Notes: generated from the letters alone by a model not told the origin. A stretch of 64,000 nt of DNA from Thermodesulfobacteriota bacterium (GCA_040753795.1 JBFMDX010000011.1:62001-126000); one strand, 5' to 3'; numbered from the stretch's first letter, positions 1-9,019 are shown. Made by a program: numbers and translations.

Positions 1-153
1 TGTGGTGCAGGCGTATGGCTACAAAAAAATGTAAATAGGGATAAAGGCATTTTTACGCCGGATCACCCGATCAAGTCGGTTGATGGCGAAGGACGCAGCC
101 GGGAGATGACGAATATAAAACCGGCCGACGAAAATCAGGAGAAAAGGCCATGA
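1..153 (+). CDS. possible 3' end of an upstream gene (partial)
   Basis: Frame 1 is open from the window edge to a TGA at 151-153 that overlaps the ATG of the next gene in an ATGA arrangement, which is common within operons. The roughly 50 codons encode a polar, charged tail with no recognisable domain. A shorter alternative is frame 2, which ends at a TAA at 32-34. Fifty open codons can occur by chance in GC-rich DNA, so this is only a possibility. Confidence 0.22.
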   Translation, partial: CGAGVWLQKNVNRDKGIFTPDHPIKSVDGEGRSREMTNIKPADENQEKRP

Positions 154-794
154 AACAAGGGATAATTTTTCTTCTATTTTGTTTGTTCTTGGCGGATCCG
201 GCGACTCACCCCGCCCTGGCGGCGGTGGGCTGCGACCTCAACGATCCGGACCGGGACGTGAAACGGCTCTTTCCCGGCTCCACCGGCTATAAAACCCACT
301 ACATGTCCATCGACAAGCAGGGCGGAGACCCCCAGCTCAGACGGATTGAGCAGCGTCTCGGCGATTCCTTTCAGGGCCTTTATGAAACCGTTGATGTGCC
401 TTACACCATTTACGAAATTTTAAACGGCGCGGAAAAAATCGGGTACATCCACGGTGTCAACCAGAAGGGCCATTACGGCGGCATCCAGGTGTTTCTGGTC
501 CTCGATCTGGATGGCATCATCAAAAGCTTCTATCTCCAGAAACTGACTTCCAGGGCCGCGACGCAATTCCGGTCGGCCGAATTCGGTAAACAGTTTGAAG
601 GCCTGAGCCTGGCGGATTTTGACGCCTATGACGTCGTCACCGGCAAAACAACCGCCACCGGCCGGGTGAACCGGATCAACAACCCCGCGCCCGAAGCGGC
701 GGACGATTTCCGGGCGGTCCTCCGGGCGGCCAAGAAGAACCTGATCCTGATGGATGAGTTTGTTTACGGAAACCGTTTCCTGAACAACATTTAG
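150..794 (+). CDS. exported FMN-binding-domain-like protein
   Basis: A 214-residue protein with an N-terminal signal peptide (hydrophobic residues about 4-15, cleavage likely near ALAA at 22-25). The C-terminal half resembles the FMN_bind domain of NqrC, RnfG and NosR. It contains a GHYGGIQVFLVLD strand region near 107-120 and, at D161-VVTGKTTAT, a motif resembling the D..SGAT-T/S sequence at which ApbE attaches FMN to threonine; T167 would be the acceptor. It sits 40 nt before an FtsX-type permease and an ABC ATPase on the same strand, so it is probably their extracytoplasmic partner. The start is supported by a GGAG about 9 nt upstream. Covalent flavin attachment is inference. Confidence 0.6.
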   Translation: MKQGIIFLLFCLFLADPATHPALAAVGCDLNDPDRDVKRLFPGSTGYKTHYMSIDKQGGDPQLRRIEQRLGDSFQGLYETVDVPYTIYEILNGAEKIGYIHGVNQKGHYGGIQVFLVLDLDGIIKSFYLQKLTSRAATQFRSAEFGKQFEGLSLADFDAYDVVTGKTTATGRVNRINNPAPEAADDFRAVLRAAKKNLILMDEFVYGNRFLNNI

Positions 795-834
795 GGGCAC
801 GGCGCGCCATGCCCCTGCCGGATGGAGGTGCCTC

Positions 835-2025
835 ATGTTAAGCCTGTACAAAATCGCCTTCAAGAATCTCCTGCGCAAGCGCACGCGCACCCTCCTGACA
901 ATCGTGGGCATCGCCCTGTCGTCGTGGGTGCTGGCCAGCCTGCTGGGATTCAACCAGGGGTACGAGGCCTCCCTGAACCGGGACATCGATAATATGGGAT
1001 TCCAGGTAATTCTGACGGCCAAGGGCTGCCCCTACGAAGCCGCCACCCTGATGCTCAAGGGCGGCACCGGCCTGCGTTACATGAGCCAGTCGGTCATCGA
1101 CCAGGTGCGCAACGAACCGGAAGTGTCCCGCATCACCCCCATGCTCATGCAGGCCGTCTTCGATCCCAATAAGGGCGAAAGCGGCGGTATCAGCGCCTAC
1201 CTGGGCGTCGACCCGGTCACCTATCCGCCGATGAAAACCTATCTGGAATTTGCGCAGGGCGGATGGTTCACCGATCCGGAAGCCATGGAGGCGGTCATGG
1301 GTTTTGAAGCCGCCGAACTGGAACAGCGTGAGGTGGGCGACCTGCTCTTGATCCCGGAAAAGGAGGTGGAGATCCGGGTGGTGGGAATCCTGAAGCGCAG
1401 CGGCACCCAGGATGACGGCACCATTTTCCTGCCCTTTCGAACAGTTCAGAAAATTTTTAGCCGGCCCGACGAACTGACCGCTTTGGGCATTCAGACGAAA
1501 AAAGACGCCGACATCATCGGGTTCGAGGAAAAGCTTTATAAGCTGCCGGATGTCCAGGTGGTCTCCATGGCCCAGGTCAAGAACACCATCATGAGCCTGG
1601 TCACCACCGCCAAGATCATGGTCTTTTCCATTGCCGCCATCGCCGTGCTCATCGCCATGGTGGGCGTCATCAACACCATCCTCATGTCGGTCTTCGAACG
1701 TTTCCAGGAAATCGGCATCCTCAAGAGCATGGGCGCCATGCCCGGAGATATTTTCAAGCTGGTCTGGATCGAGACCCTGATCCTCTGCCTGCTGGGGGGA
1801 ATCGTTGGCACCGCCATGGCCCTGGGCCTGTCCAAAATGACGGAAGTTCTGGTACGCAACCTGCTGCCCTACGCCCCGACCGGCTCGCTGATACTGATCG
1901 ACGCGAAACTGGCGGCCACCACCCTGGTGGCGGTGGTGCTGATCGGCTTTGTCAGCGGCGTGTATCCGGCCTGGAGGGCGGCCCGCATCCGGCCCATCGA
2001 ATCCATCCGCAGCGAGGTGAACTGA
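835..2025 (+). CDS. FtsX/MacB-type ABC transporter permease
   Basis: A 396-residue integral membrane protein with the MacB/LolC topology: one N-terminal transmembrane helix (about residues 20-40), a periplasmic core domain of about 200 residues, then three helices near the C-terminus (about 260-285, 310-335 and 355-380). The motif SVFERFQEIGILKSMGA before the third helix is typical of FtsX-like permeases. Its TGA stop overlaps the start of the ATPase gene by one base, so the two are translationally coupled. Such mechanotransmission transporters act on periplasmic or outer-membrane substrates such as lipoproteins, peptides or drugs. The substrate is unknown; the preceding FMN-binding-like protein suggests a redox or flavin role. 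Confidence 0.9.
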   Translation: MLSLYKIAFKNLLRKRTRTLLTIVGIALSSWVLASLLGFNQGYEASLNRDIDNMGFQVILTAKGCPYEAATLMLKGGTGLRYMSQSVIDQVRNEPEVSRITPMLMQAVFDPNKGESGGISAYLGVDPVTYPPMKTYLEFAQGGWFTDPEAMEAVMGFEAAELEQREVGDLLLIPEKEVEIRVVGILKRSGTQDDGTIFLPFRTVQKIFSRPDELTALGIQTKKDADIIGFEEKLYKLPDVQVVSMAQVKNTIMSLVTTAKIMVFSIAAIAVLIAMVGVINTILMSVFERFQEIGILKSMGAMPGDIFKLVWIETLILCLLGGIVGTAMALGLSKMTEVLVRNLLPYAPTGSLILIDAKLAATTLVAVVLIGFVSGVYPAWRAARIRPIESIRSEVN

Positions 2026-2738
2026 TGAGCACGAATCAAATGGCCATTGCCGCCGGAAGCATAAACAAAATCTATGTCCGCGGCAGCGAGCAGATCTATG
2101 CCGTCAACAACGTGTCGCTGTCGATCGGCGCCGGCGAATACGTGGCCTTTGTCGGTCCCTCGGGCTCGGGAAAAACCACCCTGATCAACATCCTGGGATG
2201 CCTGGACAACCCCACCTCCGGAAGGCTGGCCGTGGAGGGCCGGGAGATTTTCGGCGGAAAGCCGCTTTCGGAAAAGGCCCTGACCCGCATCCGGCGGGAG
2301 TCCTTCGGCTATATCTTCCAGAAGTTCCACCTTATCCCCACCCTGACGGTCCGGGAAAACGTCATGCTGCCGCTGACGTTCTTCAGCAAACCGGGGGCGG
2401 GGGAGAACGTGGACCGGCTGCTGTCCATGCTCGATCTGGACCGGCGCAAGGGTCACCTGCCGGGAGAACTTTCCGGCGGCGAGATGCAGCGGGTGGCCAT
2501 CGCCCGAGCCCTGGTGAACAAGCCCCGTATCCTGCTGGCCGACGAGCCCACCGGCAACCTGGACACGGCCCGGAGCAATGAAATCGGCCGGGTGCTCAAC
2601 GAACTGAACCGCAACGAAGGACTGACGGTCATCCTGGTGACCCACAATCTTCAGCTGGCCGGGACCGCCCACCGCATCGTCCGTCTCTGCGACGGCCGTC
2701 TGGTGCCGGAAGAATCGGGCGAGGCCTGTCCCCTGTAA
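2025..2738 (+). CDS. ABC transporter ATP-binding protein, LolD/MacB family
   Basis: A 237-residue ATPase that would power the preceding FtsX-type permease. It has a Walker A motif GPSGSGKTT (residues 44-52), the ABC signature LSGGEMQR near 148, Walker B ILLADEPTGNLD near 168 and an H-loop in the THN sequence near 207. The length and the DEPTGNLD sequence are standard for the LolD/MacB/FtsE group. The start overlaps the permease stop by one base (TGATG). An amidase gene follows after 23 nt on the same strand, so it may be cotranscribed. The substrate cannot be read from the sequence. Confidence 0.92.
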   Translation: MSTNQMAIAAGSINKIYVRGSEQIYAVNNVSLSIGAGEYVAFVGPSGSGKTTLINILGCLDNPTSGRLAVEGREIFGGKPLSEKALTRIRRESFGYIFQKFHLIPTLTVRENVMLPLTFFSKPGAGENVDRLLSMLDLDRRKGHLPGELSGGEMQRVAIARALVNKPRILLADEPTGNLDTARSNEIGRVLNELNRNEGLTVILVTHNLQLAGTAHRIVRLCDGRLVPEESGEACPL

Positions 2739-2761
2739 ATGACGGAATAAGGGAGCGTTTC

Positions 2762-4186
2762 ATGAATGAACTCAAGGTTAACACGGTTTGTAATGATGTC
2801 CTGGAAGATTTGGACGCCACCGCGCTTGCCGAACGCCTGGAAAGCGGGAAAGTAACGTCGATGGAACTGGTCGAGGCCGCGATCAAACGGGCGGAGCAGG
2901 CCAACCCCAAACTGAATGCCATTGTCACCAAGACATTTGATACGGCCCGTGAGCAGGCCAAAGGGCCGAGGAAAGGAAGACTGGGCGGGATCCCCACCTT
3001 TATCAAGGACAACGTGGAAGTGCAGGGTGTTCCCACCCTGTTCGGCACCCGCGCCCTGCCCCGAACGCCTTCGAAAAAAGATCACGCCTTTATCAAACAG
3101 TTTAAATCCCTGGGGATGATCAGCCTGGGCAAGACCGCTTTGCCGGAGTTCGGCATTCCGCCGACCACGGAATCCCTGCTCCACGGCGCCACCGCCAACC
3201 CCTGGAATATCCATTATTCGTCCGGCGGTTCGTCGGGCGGTTCGGCCGCCCTGGTGGCCGCGGGCGTCGTGCCCCTGGCCCACGGCAATGACGGCGGGGG
3301 ATCGATCCGTATTCCGGCGGCGTGCTGCGGCCTGGTGGGATTGAAACCCACCCGCTATCGCCTGGTCAGCCCGATTGAGCTCAAAATGCTGCCCATCAAT
3401 GTCGTGTTCGAAGGGGTTATCACCCGGACGGTCAGGGATACGGCCTTATTCATGGCCGAGGCGGAAAAGTATTATGCCAATCCCCGGCTGCCGTCACTGG
3501 GGCTGGTTACCGGGCCCGGGAAAAAACGGCTGCGAATCGCGCTGATTACCGAGGCCATCGGCGACATCGTTGTCGAAGATGAGGTGCTTGATGTCGTTCG
3601 CTCCACGGCCGGATTGTGCGAGCAGCTCGGGCATTATATCGAAGAACTTCCGATCCCTTTTACCGAACAGATCGGTGACGATTTTACCCTGTATTACGCC
3701 TTTCTTTTTTTCATGCTGCACCGGTTCGGGAAAAAGCTGCTGTCTCCTGATTTTGATCCGGCAAAGGTGGAAAGCCTGACCCTGGGAATGAGCCGGCATT
3801 TTTCAAAACACATGCGCTCATTTCCTTTTGCCACCCGGCGGTTAAGAAGAGCCAGAAAGGTGACGGAGTCTTTTTATGATAAATATGATGCGGTTCTTTG
3901 TCCGGTACTGGCCGCCGGAACCGTAAAAAACGGGGCGCTGCTTAATCCCGACCTGCCCTTTGAAACGGTGTTTAAAGGCATCCGCGACTATGCCCCCTTT
4001 ACCGCGCTGCAGAATATCACCGGGGAACCGGCCATCTCCCTGCCCCTGGGAAGGAGCCGGGACGGTCTGCCCATCGGGGTTCAATTTGCCGCCCCCATGG
4101 GTCATGATAAGGTTTTGCTGGAACTGGCCTTTGAACTGGAGCAGGCCCGGCCATGGCCGCGCTTTCCGGTTATGGATTCCCGCTAG
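2762..4186 (+). CDS. amidase signature family hydrolase
   Basis: A 474-residue amidase signature enzyme, which hydrolyses amide bonds through a Ser-cisSer-Lys triad. All three elements are visible: Lys82 in the [11 protein letters not shown] segment, the cis-Ser at about 157 in [16 protein letters not shown], and the nucleophile Ser181 in [15 protein letters not shown]. The length is typical of AmiC/GatA-like proteins. GatA itself is unlikely because no gatB or gatC is adjacent. The gene follows the ABC ATPase by 23 nt and has GGGAG upstream of the ATG. The natural substrate (acylamide, aryl amide or peptide amide) is not determined. Confidence 0.9.
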   Translation: MNELKVNTVCNDVLEDLDATALAERLESGKVTSMELVEAAIKRAEQANPKLNAIVTKTFDTAREQAKGPRKGRLGGIPTFIKDNVEVQGVPTLFGTRALPRTPSKKDHAFIKQFKSLGMISLGKTALPEFGIPPTTESLLHGATANPWNIHYSSGGSSGGSAALVAAGVVPLAHGNDGGGSIRIPAACCGLVGLKPTRYRLVSPIELKMLPINVVFEGVITRTVRDTALFMAEAEKYYANPRLPSLGLVTGPGKKRLRIALITEAIGDIVVEDEVLDVVRSTAGLCEQLGHYIEELPIPFTEQIGDDFTLYYAFLFFMLHRFGKKLLSPDFDPAKVESLTLGMSRHFSKHMRSFPFATRRLRRARKVTESFYDKYDAVLCPVLAAGTVKNGALLNPDLPFETVFKGIRDYAPFTALQNITGEPAISLPLGRSRDGLPIGVQFAAPMGHDKVLLELAFELEQARPWPRFPVMDSR

Positions 4187-4219
4187 TGTGACCTGCCTTG
4201 CGCTGCCTTTACCGTTTGG

Positions 4220-6346
4220 TCACGACTTGTCTCTTATTACGGGGATGTGCTTTCGCAGCAGTTCGGCAAGTTTTTCCGGCGAGACCGGCTTGCTGAAATA
4301 AAAACCCTGCATCTCATCGCAAACCTTCTCTCGCAGGAAATCATCCTGCTCCAGCGTTTCCACGCCTTCGGCGACAACGGTCAGCGACAGGGTTTTGCCC
4401 ATGGCGATGATCGCCTCGGTAATGGCCTTGTTCTCGGGATCGTGCGGAAGGTTACGGATAAACGACCGGTCCACCTTGAGCGTGTCGATGGGGAAATGTT
4501 TGAGCTGGGCCAGGGCGGAGTAGCCGGTGCCAAAATCATCAATGGCAATGCGCAGGCCCATTTCCTTCAACTTGGTCATCAAGGCCAGCTGGCGCGCGGG
4601 ATTATGCAGGGCCATGCTTTCGGTGATTTCCAGTTCCAGCAGGTTCGGCGCCATGCCGGACTCCTCCAGCGCGGCGCTGATATCGTTTATCAGGTTGTCG
4701 TCCATGAGTTGACGAAGCGACAAATTGACCCCCATCCTGACCGGCGGCAGGCCCTGGCGCTGCCAGGCGACATTCTGGGCGCAGGCGGTTTTCAGCACCC
4801 AGCGGCCGATGGGCACGATCAGCCCGATTTCTTCGGCTACCGGAATGAATTGCGCCGGGGAGACCGCCCCAAGGTATGGATTCTCCCAGCGCAGCAGCGC
4901 CTCCACGCCCGTGACCTGGTCGGTCTTGAAATCAAGCTTGGCCTGATAGGTCAAATACAGCTCATTGCGCTCCAGGGCGCGACGCAGGTTGGTCTCGATG
5001 GAAAAGCGCTCATAGGCCTGGATCTGAATATTCTCGGCATAGAACTGGTAGTTATTCCGGCCTTCCTCCTTGGCCAGGTACATGGCCATGTCGGCGTTTT
5101 TCATCAGGGTCTGTTCGTCCTCTCCGTCGCGGGGGTACAGGCTGATGCCGATGCTGGTCGTCACGCGGCATTCTTCATCCATCAGAAGAACCGGCTGCAT
5201 GACCGTGCTGTGAATCTTCTGGGCAAGGGCTTCGACCTGATTCAGGCCCTCTATGTCCTCGATCAATATAATGAATTCATCTCCCCCCAGACGGGCGATA
5301 ATATCGCTTGTCCGCAGCGTTTGCTTAAACCTGATGGCCATCTTTTTCAGCAACTGGTCTCCCGCGTCGTGCCCCAGAGAGTCGTTGATGGACTTGAAAC
5401 GGTCAAGATCGATGAAAAAAACGGCCAACTGCAGGTGATGATGCTTTGCCCGGATAATGGCGTGGTTTAAAATTTCGCTGAACATCAGCCGGTTGGGCAG
5501 GCCGGTCAGGGCGTCATGCGTGGCCATATGGTTGAGCTTCTGCTCCATCCGTTTGCGTTCGGTGATGTCGCGCAGAATGCCTTTAAAACCGACCGGCTTG
5601 CCGGATGAATCATTTCGTAACGATATGGACGCCTCGACCTGTCTTTCCTCGCCGGTCTTCCCGATAATCTGCCAGTCGAAACTGTCGATCGGGTTGCCGG
5701 TCCGGTATACTTTGTTAAACGCCCGGAAAACTTTTTTCGCGGTAACCTTATCCGTAAACCGCTGGTGATTTGAACCTGTCAGTTCTTCTTTGGAGCAGCC
5801 GGCGATCCGGCACATGGAGTCGTTGATAAAGGTCAGGTTGCCGTCCAGATCCACCTCGAAATACCCCTCATGGATGCTTTCGAGAATGGTGCGGTATTTT
5901 TCCTCGCTCCGGCGCAATGCTTTTTCCATTATTTTGTATATGGTGATATCCATGAAACTGCCCAGGGTGGCTCTTTCACCTTTATACTGGATGGGCGTGA
6001 TCGTCTCCAGAACCCAGATAATCTCATTGTTCTTCCTGACGTACCGGTATTCATAGGGGTCGAATAATTCCCTTTTCAAACGCTTTATGGCCTGCTGCCT
6101 GACCATTTCCCGGTCTTCAGGATAAATATGGGCGAGAGAATGCGTGCCGATAATCTCCTCTTCCGTGTAGCCGATGAGTTTCTGGTATAACTGGCTGACG
6201 TAGACGAAGTTACCGCGCTGAATGATATATATACCGACGCCGACATTGGATATGATGTCCTGGGCCAGATGGGACAGGTCGTCCGGAGGTGGAGTGCCCC
6301 CCCTTCCAGGTTTGCCGTCTGATTGCGGGTTGTCTGCCATTGTCAT
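4220..6346 (-). CDS. PAS-PAS-GGDEF-EAL cyclic-di-GMP signalling protein
   Basis: A 708-residue cytoplasmic signalling protein without transmembrane segments. Two PAS domains (about residues 28-140 and 148-265, the second followed by a PAC-like FKGILRDITERK) precede a GGDEF domain (about 275-435, intact GGDEF at 354-358) and an EAL domain (about 455-700, intact EALLRW at 482-487 and DDFGTGYSAL). Both catalytic signatures are intact, so it could make and degrade cyclic-di-GMP, with the PAS domains as sensors. The N-terminus is proline- and glycine-rich; translation could start at Met1 or Met3. It is convergent with the amidase and stands alone. Two palindromic repeats lie just upstream. Confidence 0.93.
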   Translation of the reverse strand: MTMADNPQSDGKPGRGGTPPPDDLSHLAQDIISNVGVGIYIIQRGNFVYVSQLYQKLIGYTEEEIIGTHSLAHIYPEDREMVRQQAIKRLKRELFDPYEYRYVRKNNEIIWVLETITPIQYKGERATLGSFMDITIYKIMEKALRRSEEKYRTILESIHEGYFEVDLDGNLTFINDSMCRIAGCSKEELTGSNHQRFTDKVTAKKVFRAFNKVYRTGNPIDSFDWQIIGKTGEERQVEASISLRNDSSGKPVGFKGILRDITERKRMEQKLNHMATHDALTGLPNRLMFSEILNHAIIRAKHHHLQLAVFFIDLDRFKSINDSLGHDAGDQLLKKMAIRFKQTLRTSDIIARLGGDEFIILIEDIEGLNQVEALAQKIHSTVMQPVLLMDEECRVTTSIGISLYPRDGEDEQTLMKNADMAMYLAKEEGRNNYQFYAENIQIQAYERFSIETNLRRALERNELYLTYQAKLDFKTDQVTGVEALLRWENPYLGAVSPAQFIPVAEEIGLIVPIGRWVLKTACAQNVAWQRQGLPPVRMGVNLSLRQLMDDNLINDISAALEESGMAPNLLELEITESMALHNPARQLALMTKLKEMGLRIAIDDFGTGYSALAQLKHFPIDTLKVDRSFIRNLPHDPENKAITEAIIAMGKTLSLTVVAEGVETLEQDDFLREKVCDEMQGFYFSKPVSPEKLAELLRKHIPVIRDKS

Positions 6347-6379
6347 TCAATCTGGAAATAAAATTTTGCCCCGGTGGAT

Positions 6380-6422
6380 TTATGGGCACCCCAAAGAATC
6401 GTCTTTTAAAAGATGCCCTTAT
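6380..6422. repeat. 43-bp palindrome, short relative of the adjacent 150-bp element
   Basis: The segment begins TTATGGGCACCCCAAAG and ends TCTTTTAAAAGATGCCCTTAT. Its ends match the ends of the 150-bp element at 6453-6603 in inverted orientation, as if the interior had been deleted. It lies just upstream of the GGDEF-EAL gene. It may form a hairpin in RNA. Confidence 0.5.
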
Positions 6423-6452
6423 CTTTAGCAGAGCCGGGGTTGCAAGTCAATC

Positions 6453-6603
6453 ATAAGGGTATCTCTAAAAATTAGAATTTTGGCTTGAGGTCAAGGCGTG
6501 CGAAAATTTTAACCGCAGGAATACATAGAAGTATTTCGAGGATTAAAATTTAAGCACAACGCCGACATCGGGCCAAAAGGCAATTTTTGGAGGTGCCCAT
6601 AAG
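6453..6603. repeat. about 150-bp imperfect palindromic element (MITE-like)
   Basis: The left end (ATAAGGGTATCTCTAAAAAT) is an imperfect inverted copy of the right end (read from the other strand, TTATGGGCACCTCCAAAAAT). Complementarity continues inward: TTTTGGCTTGAGGTCAAGG pairs imperfectly with the reverse of CCGACATCGGGCCAAAA, and an inner pair of AAATTTTAACC and GGATTAAAATTT surrounds the centre. No coding region fits. It occupies most of the gap between two divergent-facing minus-strand genes, so it is best read as a small non-autonomous mobile or palindromic repeat. Confidence 0.55.
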
Positions 6604-6637
6604 TAAAACCATGGAGATACCGATTCACCCGTCGTGA

Positions 6638-7195
6638 TTAAAGCCCTTGCAGCTCGCGCTTAATCCTGTCCACGTCCAGATTTTGAATCCGTTCAATCAA
6701 ATTATCGTACCGCTTGTGAAACCCGAATCCGCCGTTGACCATTTCATCGATGGCATCATCTTTCGACCAGCCCTGCATGATCACACGGTAGGCGGCAATC
6801 ACCGCGCCGGTCCGGTCGGCACCGTAGCGGCAGTGGACCAGGATAGGGCCCTTGGCGTTTTTGATAATTTTCAGCGCCTCCAGGATCTGGTCCTCGCTCA
6901 GGTCATCGGCCTCTGTTTCAACTCTGTGCAGGAGAAGAGAGGTGTCTCTGGCATCATCTTTATCCGAATGCCTGTCCCGCAGATTCAACACCTCCTTTAT
7001 ACCGAAGGCCTCCACGGTTTTCATGTCGACAGCCCCCGGCTGGGAGGAGCGATAGACCTTCTGATCGACCTGATACCAGTTCTCCAGTTCGTTGTTGATG
7101 ACCGGCCGGGCCCAGTTCTCCGGCCGGACCTTCGGACCCTGAGCCTGAAAACCGAACAGCACCAGGGCGGTCAGGAATATGGCTGCGTATTTCAT
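6638..7195 (-). CDS. exported dual-specificity/tyrosine phosphatase-like protein
   Basis: A 185-residue protein with a signal peptide (hydrophobic residues 4-16, likely cleavage after the FQAQG region). The catalytic loop HCRYGADRTG is intact: His121, Cys122 and Arg128 form the HCX5R signature of cysteine-based phosphatases, and an upstream aspartate-rich loop could supply the general acid. The sequence resembles small bacterial DSP/Siw14-like phosphatases. The start is supported by AAAGGT seven bases upstream. The location is probably periplasmic. It is separated from the APS kinase gene by 34 nt on the same strand and may be cotranscribed with it. The substrate (phosphoprotein, inositol phosphate or other) is unknown. 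Confidence 0.8.
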   Translation of the reverse strand: MKYAAIFLTALVLFGFQAQGPKVRPENWARPVINNELENWYQVDQKVYRSSQPGAVDMKTVEAFGIKEVLNLRDRHSDKDDARDTSLLLHRVETEADDLSEDQILEALKIIKNAKGPILVHCRYGADRTGAVIAAYRVIMQGWSKDDAIDEMVNGGFGFHKRYDNLIERIQNLDVDRIKRELQGL

Positions 7196-7229
7196 GGCGG
7201 ATACCTTTCTTCAGCGTTCAGAGCTGACG

Positions 7230-7823
7230 TTAAATGACTCCGCGCCGCTCCAGTACGCCGATAACGATTTCGACGCACTCCTCGATGGGATGACGGTCCG
7301 TGCGCAGGTGAATCTCCGGTTTTGGAGGCGGTTCATAAGGCGCGTCAATGCCGGTGAAGTCCCTGATCAGGCCGGCGCGGGCTTTTTTATACATGCCCTT
7401 GGGATCGCGCTGCTCGCAGACGGAAATGTCGGCGTCGCAGAATACCTCCACGAAATGTTCCGGCTGAAGGTCGCGGGCCGTTTTCCTGTCCGCGATGTAA
7501 GGGCTGATGAAGGCGGTCAGGTTGACCACCCCGGCCATGGTGAAAAGCTTGGCCACCTCGCCGATGCGCCGGATATTTTCCTCGCGGTCCCGGGGAGAAA
7601 AGCCCAGGTCCCGGTTCAAACCGTGACGGATGTTATCCCCGTCCAGAACATAGGTGGATACGTTCCGCTGGTGCAGTTCAGCGGCCACGGCATTGGCCAG
7701 GGTGGACTTGCCCGAGGCGGACAGGCCGGTGAACCAGATGGTGACGCCCCTGTGGCCGTGCAACTGCTCCAGATCGGACCGGGATACGATATGCTCATGC
7801 CAGACGACATTGGATTCCTTCAT
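7230..7823 (-). CDS. cysC: adenylylsulfate (APS) kinase
   Basis: A 197-residue APS kinase, which phosphorylates adenylylsulfate to PAPS, the activated sulfate used in sulfation and assimilation. The P-loop GLSASGKST (33-41), the [20 protein letters not shown] segment and the FISPY lid region are all present and of normal length. AAGGA lies about 10 nt upstream of the ATG. No sulfurylase is adjacent; a predicted PAPS-type sulfotransferase occurs far away at 41845. A candidate promoter lies just upstream on the same strand. Confidence 0.95.
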   Translation of the reverse strand: MKESNVVWHEHIVSRSDLEQLHGHRGVTIWFTGLSASGKSTLANAVAAELHQRNVSTYVLDGDNIRHGLNRDLGFSPRDREENIRRIGEVAKLFTMAGVVNLTAFISPYIADRKTARDLQPEHFVEVFCDADISVCEQRDPKGMYKKARAGLIRDFTGIDAPYEPPPKPEIHLRTDRHPIEECVEIVIGVLERRGVI

Positions 7824-7885
7824 CGTTCATAATTCCTTATCGGTCAACGGATAATCAGGATCGGGTTTTCCTGTTAAACCGATCT

Positions 7886-7912
7886 TTTATAATGTGCTCC
7901 CTTTATTGTCAA
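7886..7912 (-). promoter_or_regulatory. candidate sigma70 promoter for cysC
   Basis: On the minus strand, TTGACA (7907-7912) is followed after 15 nt by TATAAA (7886-7891), about 60 nt before the cysC start. The hexamers are near consensus but the spacer is short, so the call is tentative. Confidence 0.4.
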
Positions 7913-8046
7913 TACGGGATTCAGCCGATCAGAAACGGAATAATGATTGAACGCCGGCGGTTCGCCATGGTAATTTCCGGACAGGATCTGACGGATTGAG
8001 AGGAACTGGCAGACCGTAACAGACGACGGATATGGTGAGGAAAAAT

Positions 8047-8835
8047 ATGGCCGGACGAATCATCAAACTGGTATCATGGAATGTCAATGGTCTGCGGGCG
8101 GTGATGGGCAAAGGCTTCCCGGAGACATTGAAAAAACTGGGGGCTGATGTAATCGGAATCCAGGAGACAAAGCTGCAGGCGGCACAGGTGACGCCGGACA
8201 TGGCCGACATTGACGGCTATACCTCGTACTGGGCCCACGCCACGGTAAAAAAAGGATACAGCGGCACGGCTGTTTATTCCCGGATCACTCCCAGGAACGT
8301 CAAGACGGGCATCGGCCGGCCGGAGTATGACGCCGAAGGCCGCATCATCGAAATGGACTTTGAGGATTTCATCTTCTTCAACATCTATTTTCCCAACGGC
8401 CAGATGGGCGAAGACCGACTGGCCTACAAGCTGAATTTTTACCGTGATTTTTTCGCCTATGCCGACGAGTACCGGCGCCAGGGCCGCAGCCTGGTCATCA
8501 CCGGAGATTACAACACCGCCCACAACGAAATCGACCTCAAGAATCCCAAGGCCAACGAGAATACCTCCGGGTTTCTGCGCGTGGAACGGGACTGGCTGGA
8601 CCGGATAGTGGCCGACGGGTACGTGGACACCTTCCGTCACCTCTACCCGGACACGGTCAGGTATTCGTGGTGGACCTACCGGTTCAAGGCCCGGGAACGG
8701 AACGTGGGGTGGCGCATCGATTATTTCTTCGTAACCGAAGACGTGGTTTCCAAAGGGTGGCTCAAGGACGCCTATATCGACAACACGGTCACGGGATCGG
8801 ACCATTGCCCGGTGGGATTGGTCTTAGAGGTATAG
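8047..8835 (+). CDS. xth: exodeoxyribonuclease III (AP endonuclease)
   Basis: A 262-residue Exo III/AP endonuclease that would cleave abasic sites and act as a 3'-5' exonuclease in base excision repair. Family motifs are in order: SWNVNGLRA near the N-terminus, QETKLQ, YSGTAVYSR, ITGDYNTAHNEIDL, and SDHCPVGL at the C-terminus with the catalytic histidine. The ATG at 8047 is preferred over 8032 because GAGG lies six bases upstream of it. The gene is convergent with the small selenoprotein; only seven bases separate the two stop codons. Confidence 0.95.
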   Translation: MAGRIIKLVSWNVNGLRAVMGKGFPETLKKLGADVIGIQETKLQAAQVTPDMADIDGYTSYWAHATVKKGYSGTAVYSRITPRNVKTGIGRPEYDAEGRIIEMDFEDFIFFNIYFPNGQMGEDRLAYKLNFYRDFFAYADEYRRQGRSLVITGDYNTAHNEIDLKNPKANENTSGFLRVERDWLDRIVADGYVDTFRHLYPDTVRYSWWTYRFKARERNVGWRIDYFFVTEDVVSKGWLKDAYIDNTVTGSDHCPVGLVLEV

Positions 8836-8842
8836 TTTCCGG

Positions 8843-9019
8843 CTACAGACGGTCGCAGCGGATATTGCCCACCTGCCGTTCAAACTCTTCGTCCATCTGC
8901 TGATGGTACTGTTCCAGGGTGAATTCGGCGTTGCAGGACCTGCAGCGCAGATAAACGGCTTTTCAGGTCCGGCGCATCTCCACCGGCCCCTGGCACCGGA
9001 TACATCGCATTTTCTCCAT
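8843..9019 (-). CDS. small dual-CXXC selenoprotein (TGA read as Sec)
   Basis: The reading frame starts at an ATG at 9019 with AAGGAG about 11 nt upstream and runs to a TAG at 8843. It is interrupted only by an in-frame TGA at 8963-8965, giving 58 residues with Sec at position 19. The protein has C6-I-R-C9, Sec19, C26-R-S-C29 and C55, so it looks like a zinc-ribbon or redox protein with a selenocysteine between two CXXC pairs. Coding sense clearly continues after the TGA, and a fdhF-like SECIS hairpin follows (8928-8948). I recall dual-CXXC small (seleno)proteins as a family in Desulfobacterota. A nonsense-mutated pseudogene is the alternative. The function is unknown. Confidence 0.8.
8928..8948 (-). 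promoter_or_regulatory. SECIS element of the dual-CXXC selenoprotein
   Basis: Starting 14 nt after the TGA, GCGCUGCA pairs with UGCAACGC (one C-A mismatch) around the loop GGUCC. The loop begins 23 nt after the UGA. The apex CUGCAGGUCCUGC closely resembles the E. coli fdhF SECIS apex (UUGCAGGUCUGCA), which is recognised by SelB. Confidence 0.75.

Noticed and set aside
4247-5470. 407-codon open frame on the plus strand
   Set aside because: Antisense shadow of the GGDEF-EAL gene; no ribosome site and no recognisable protein.
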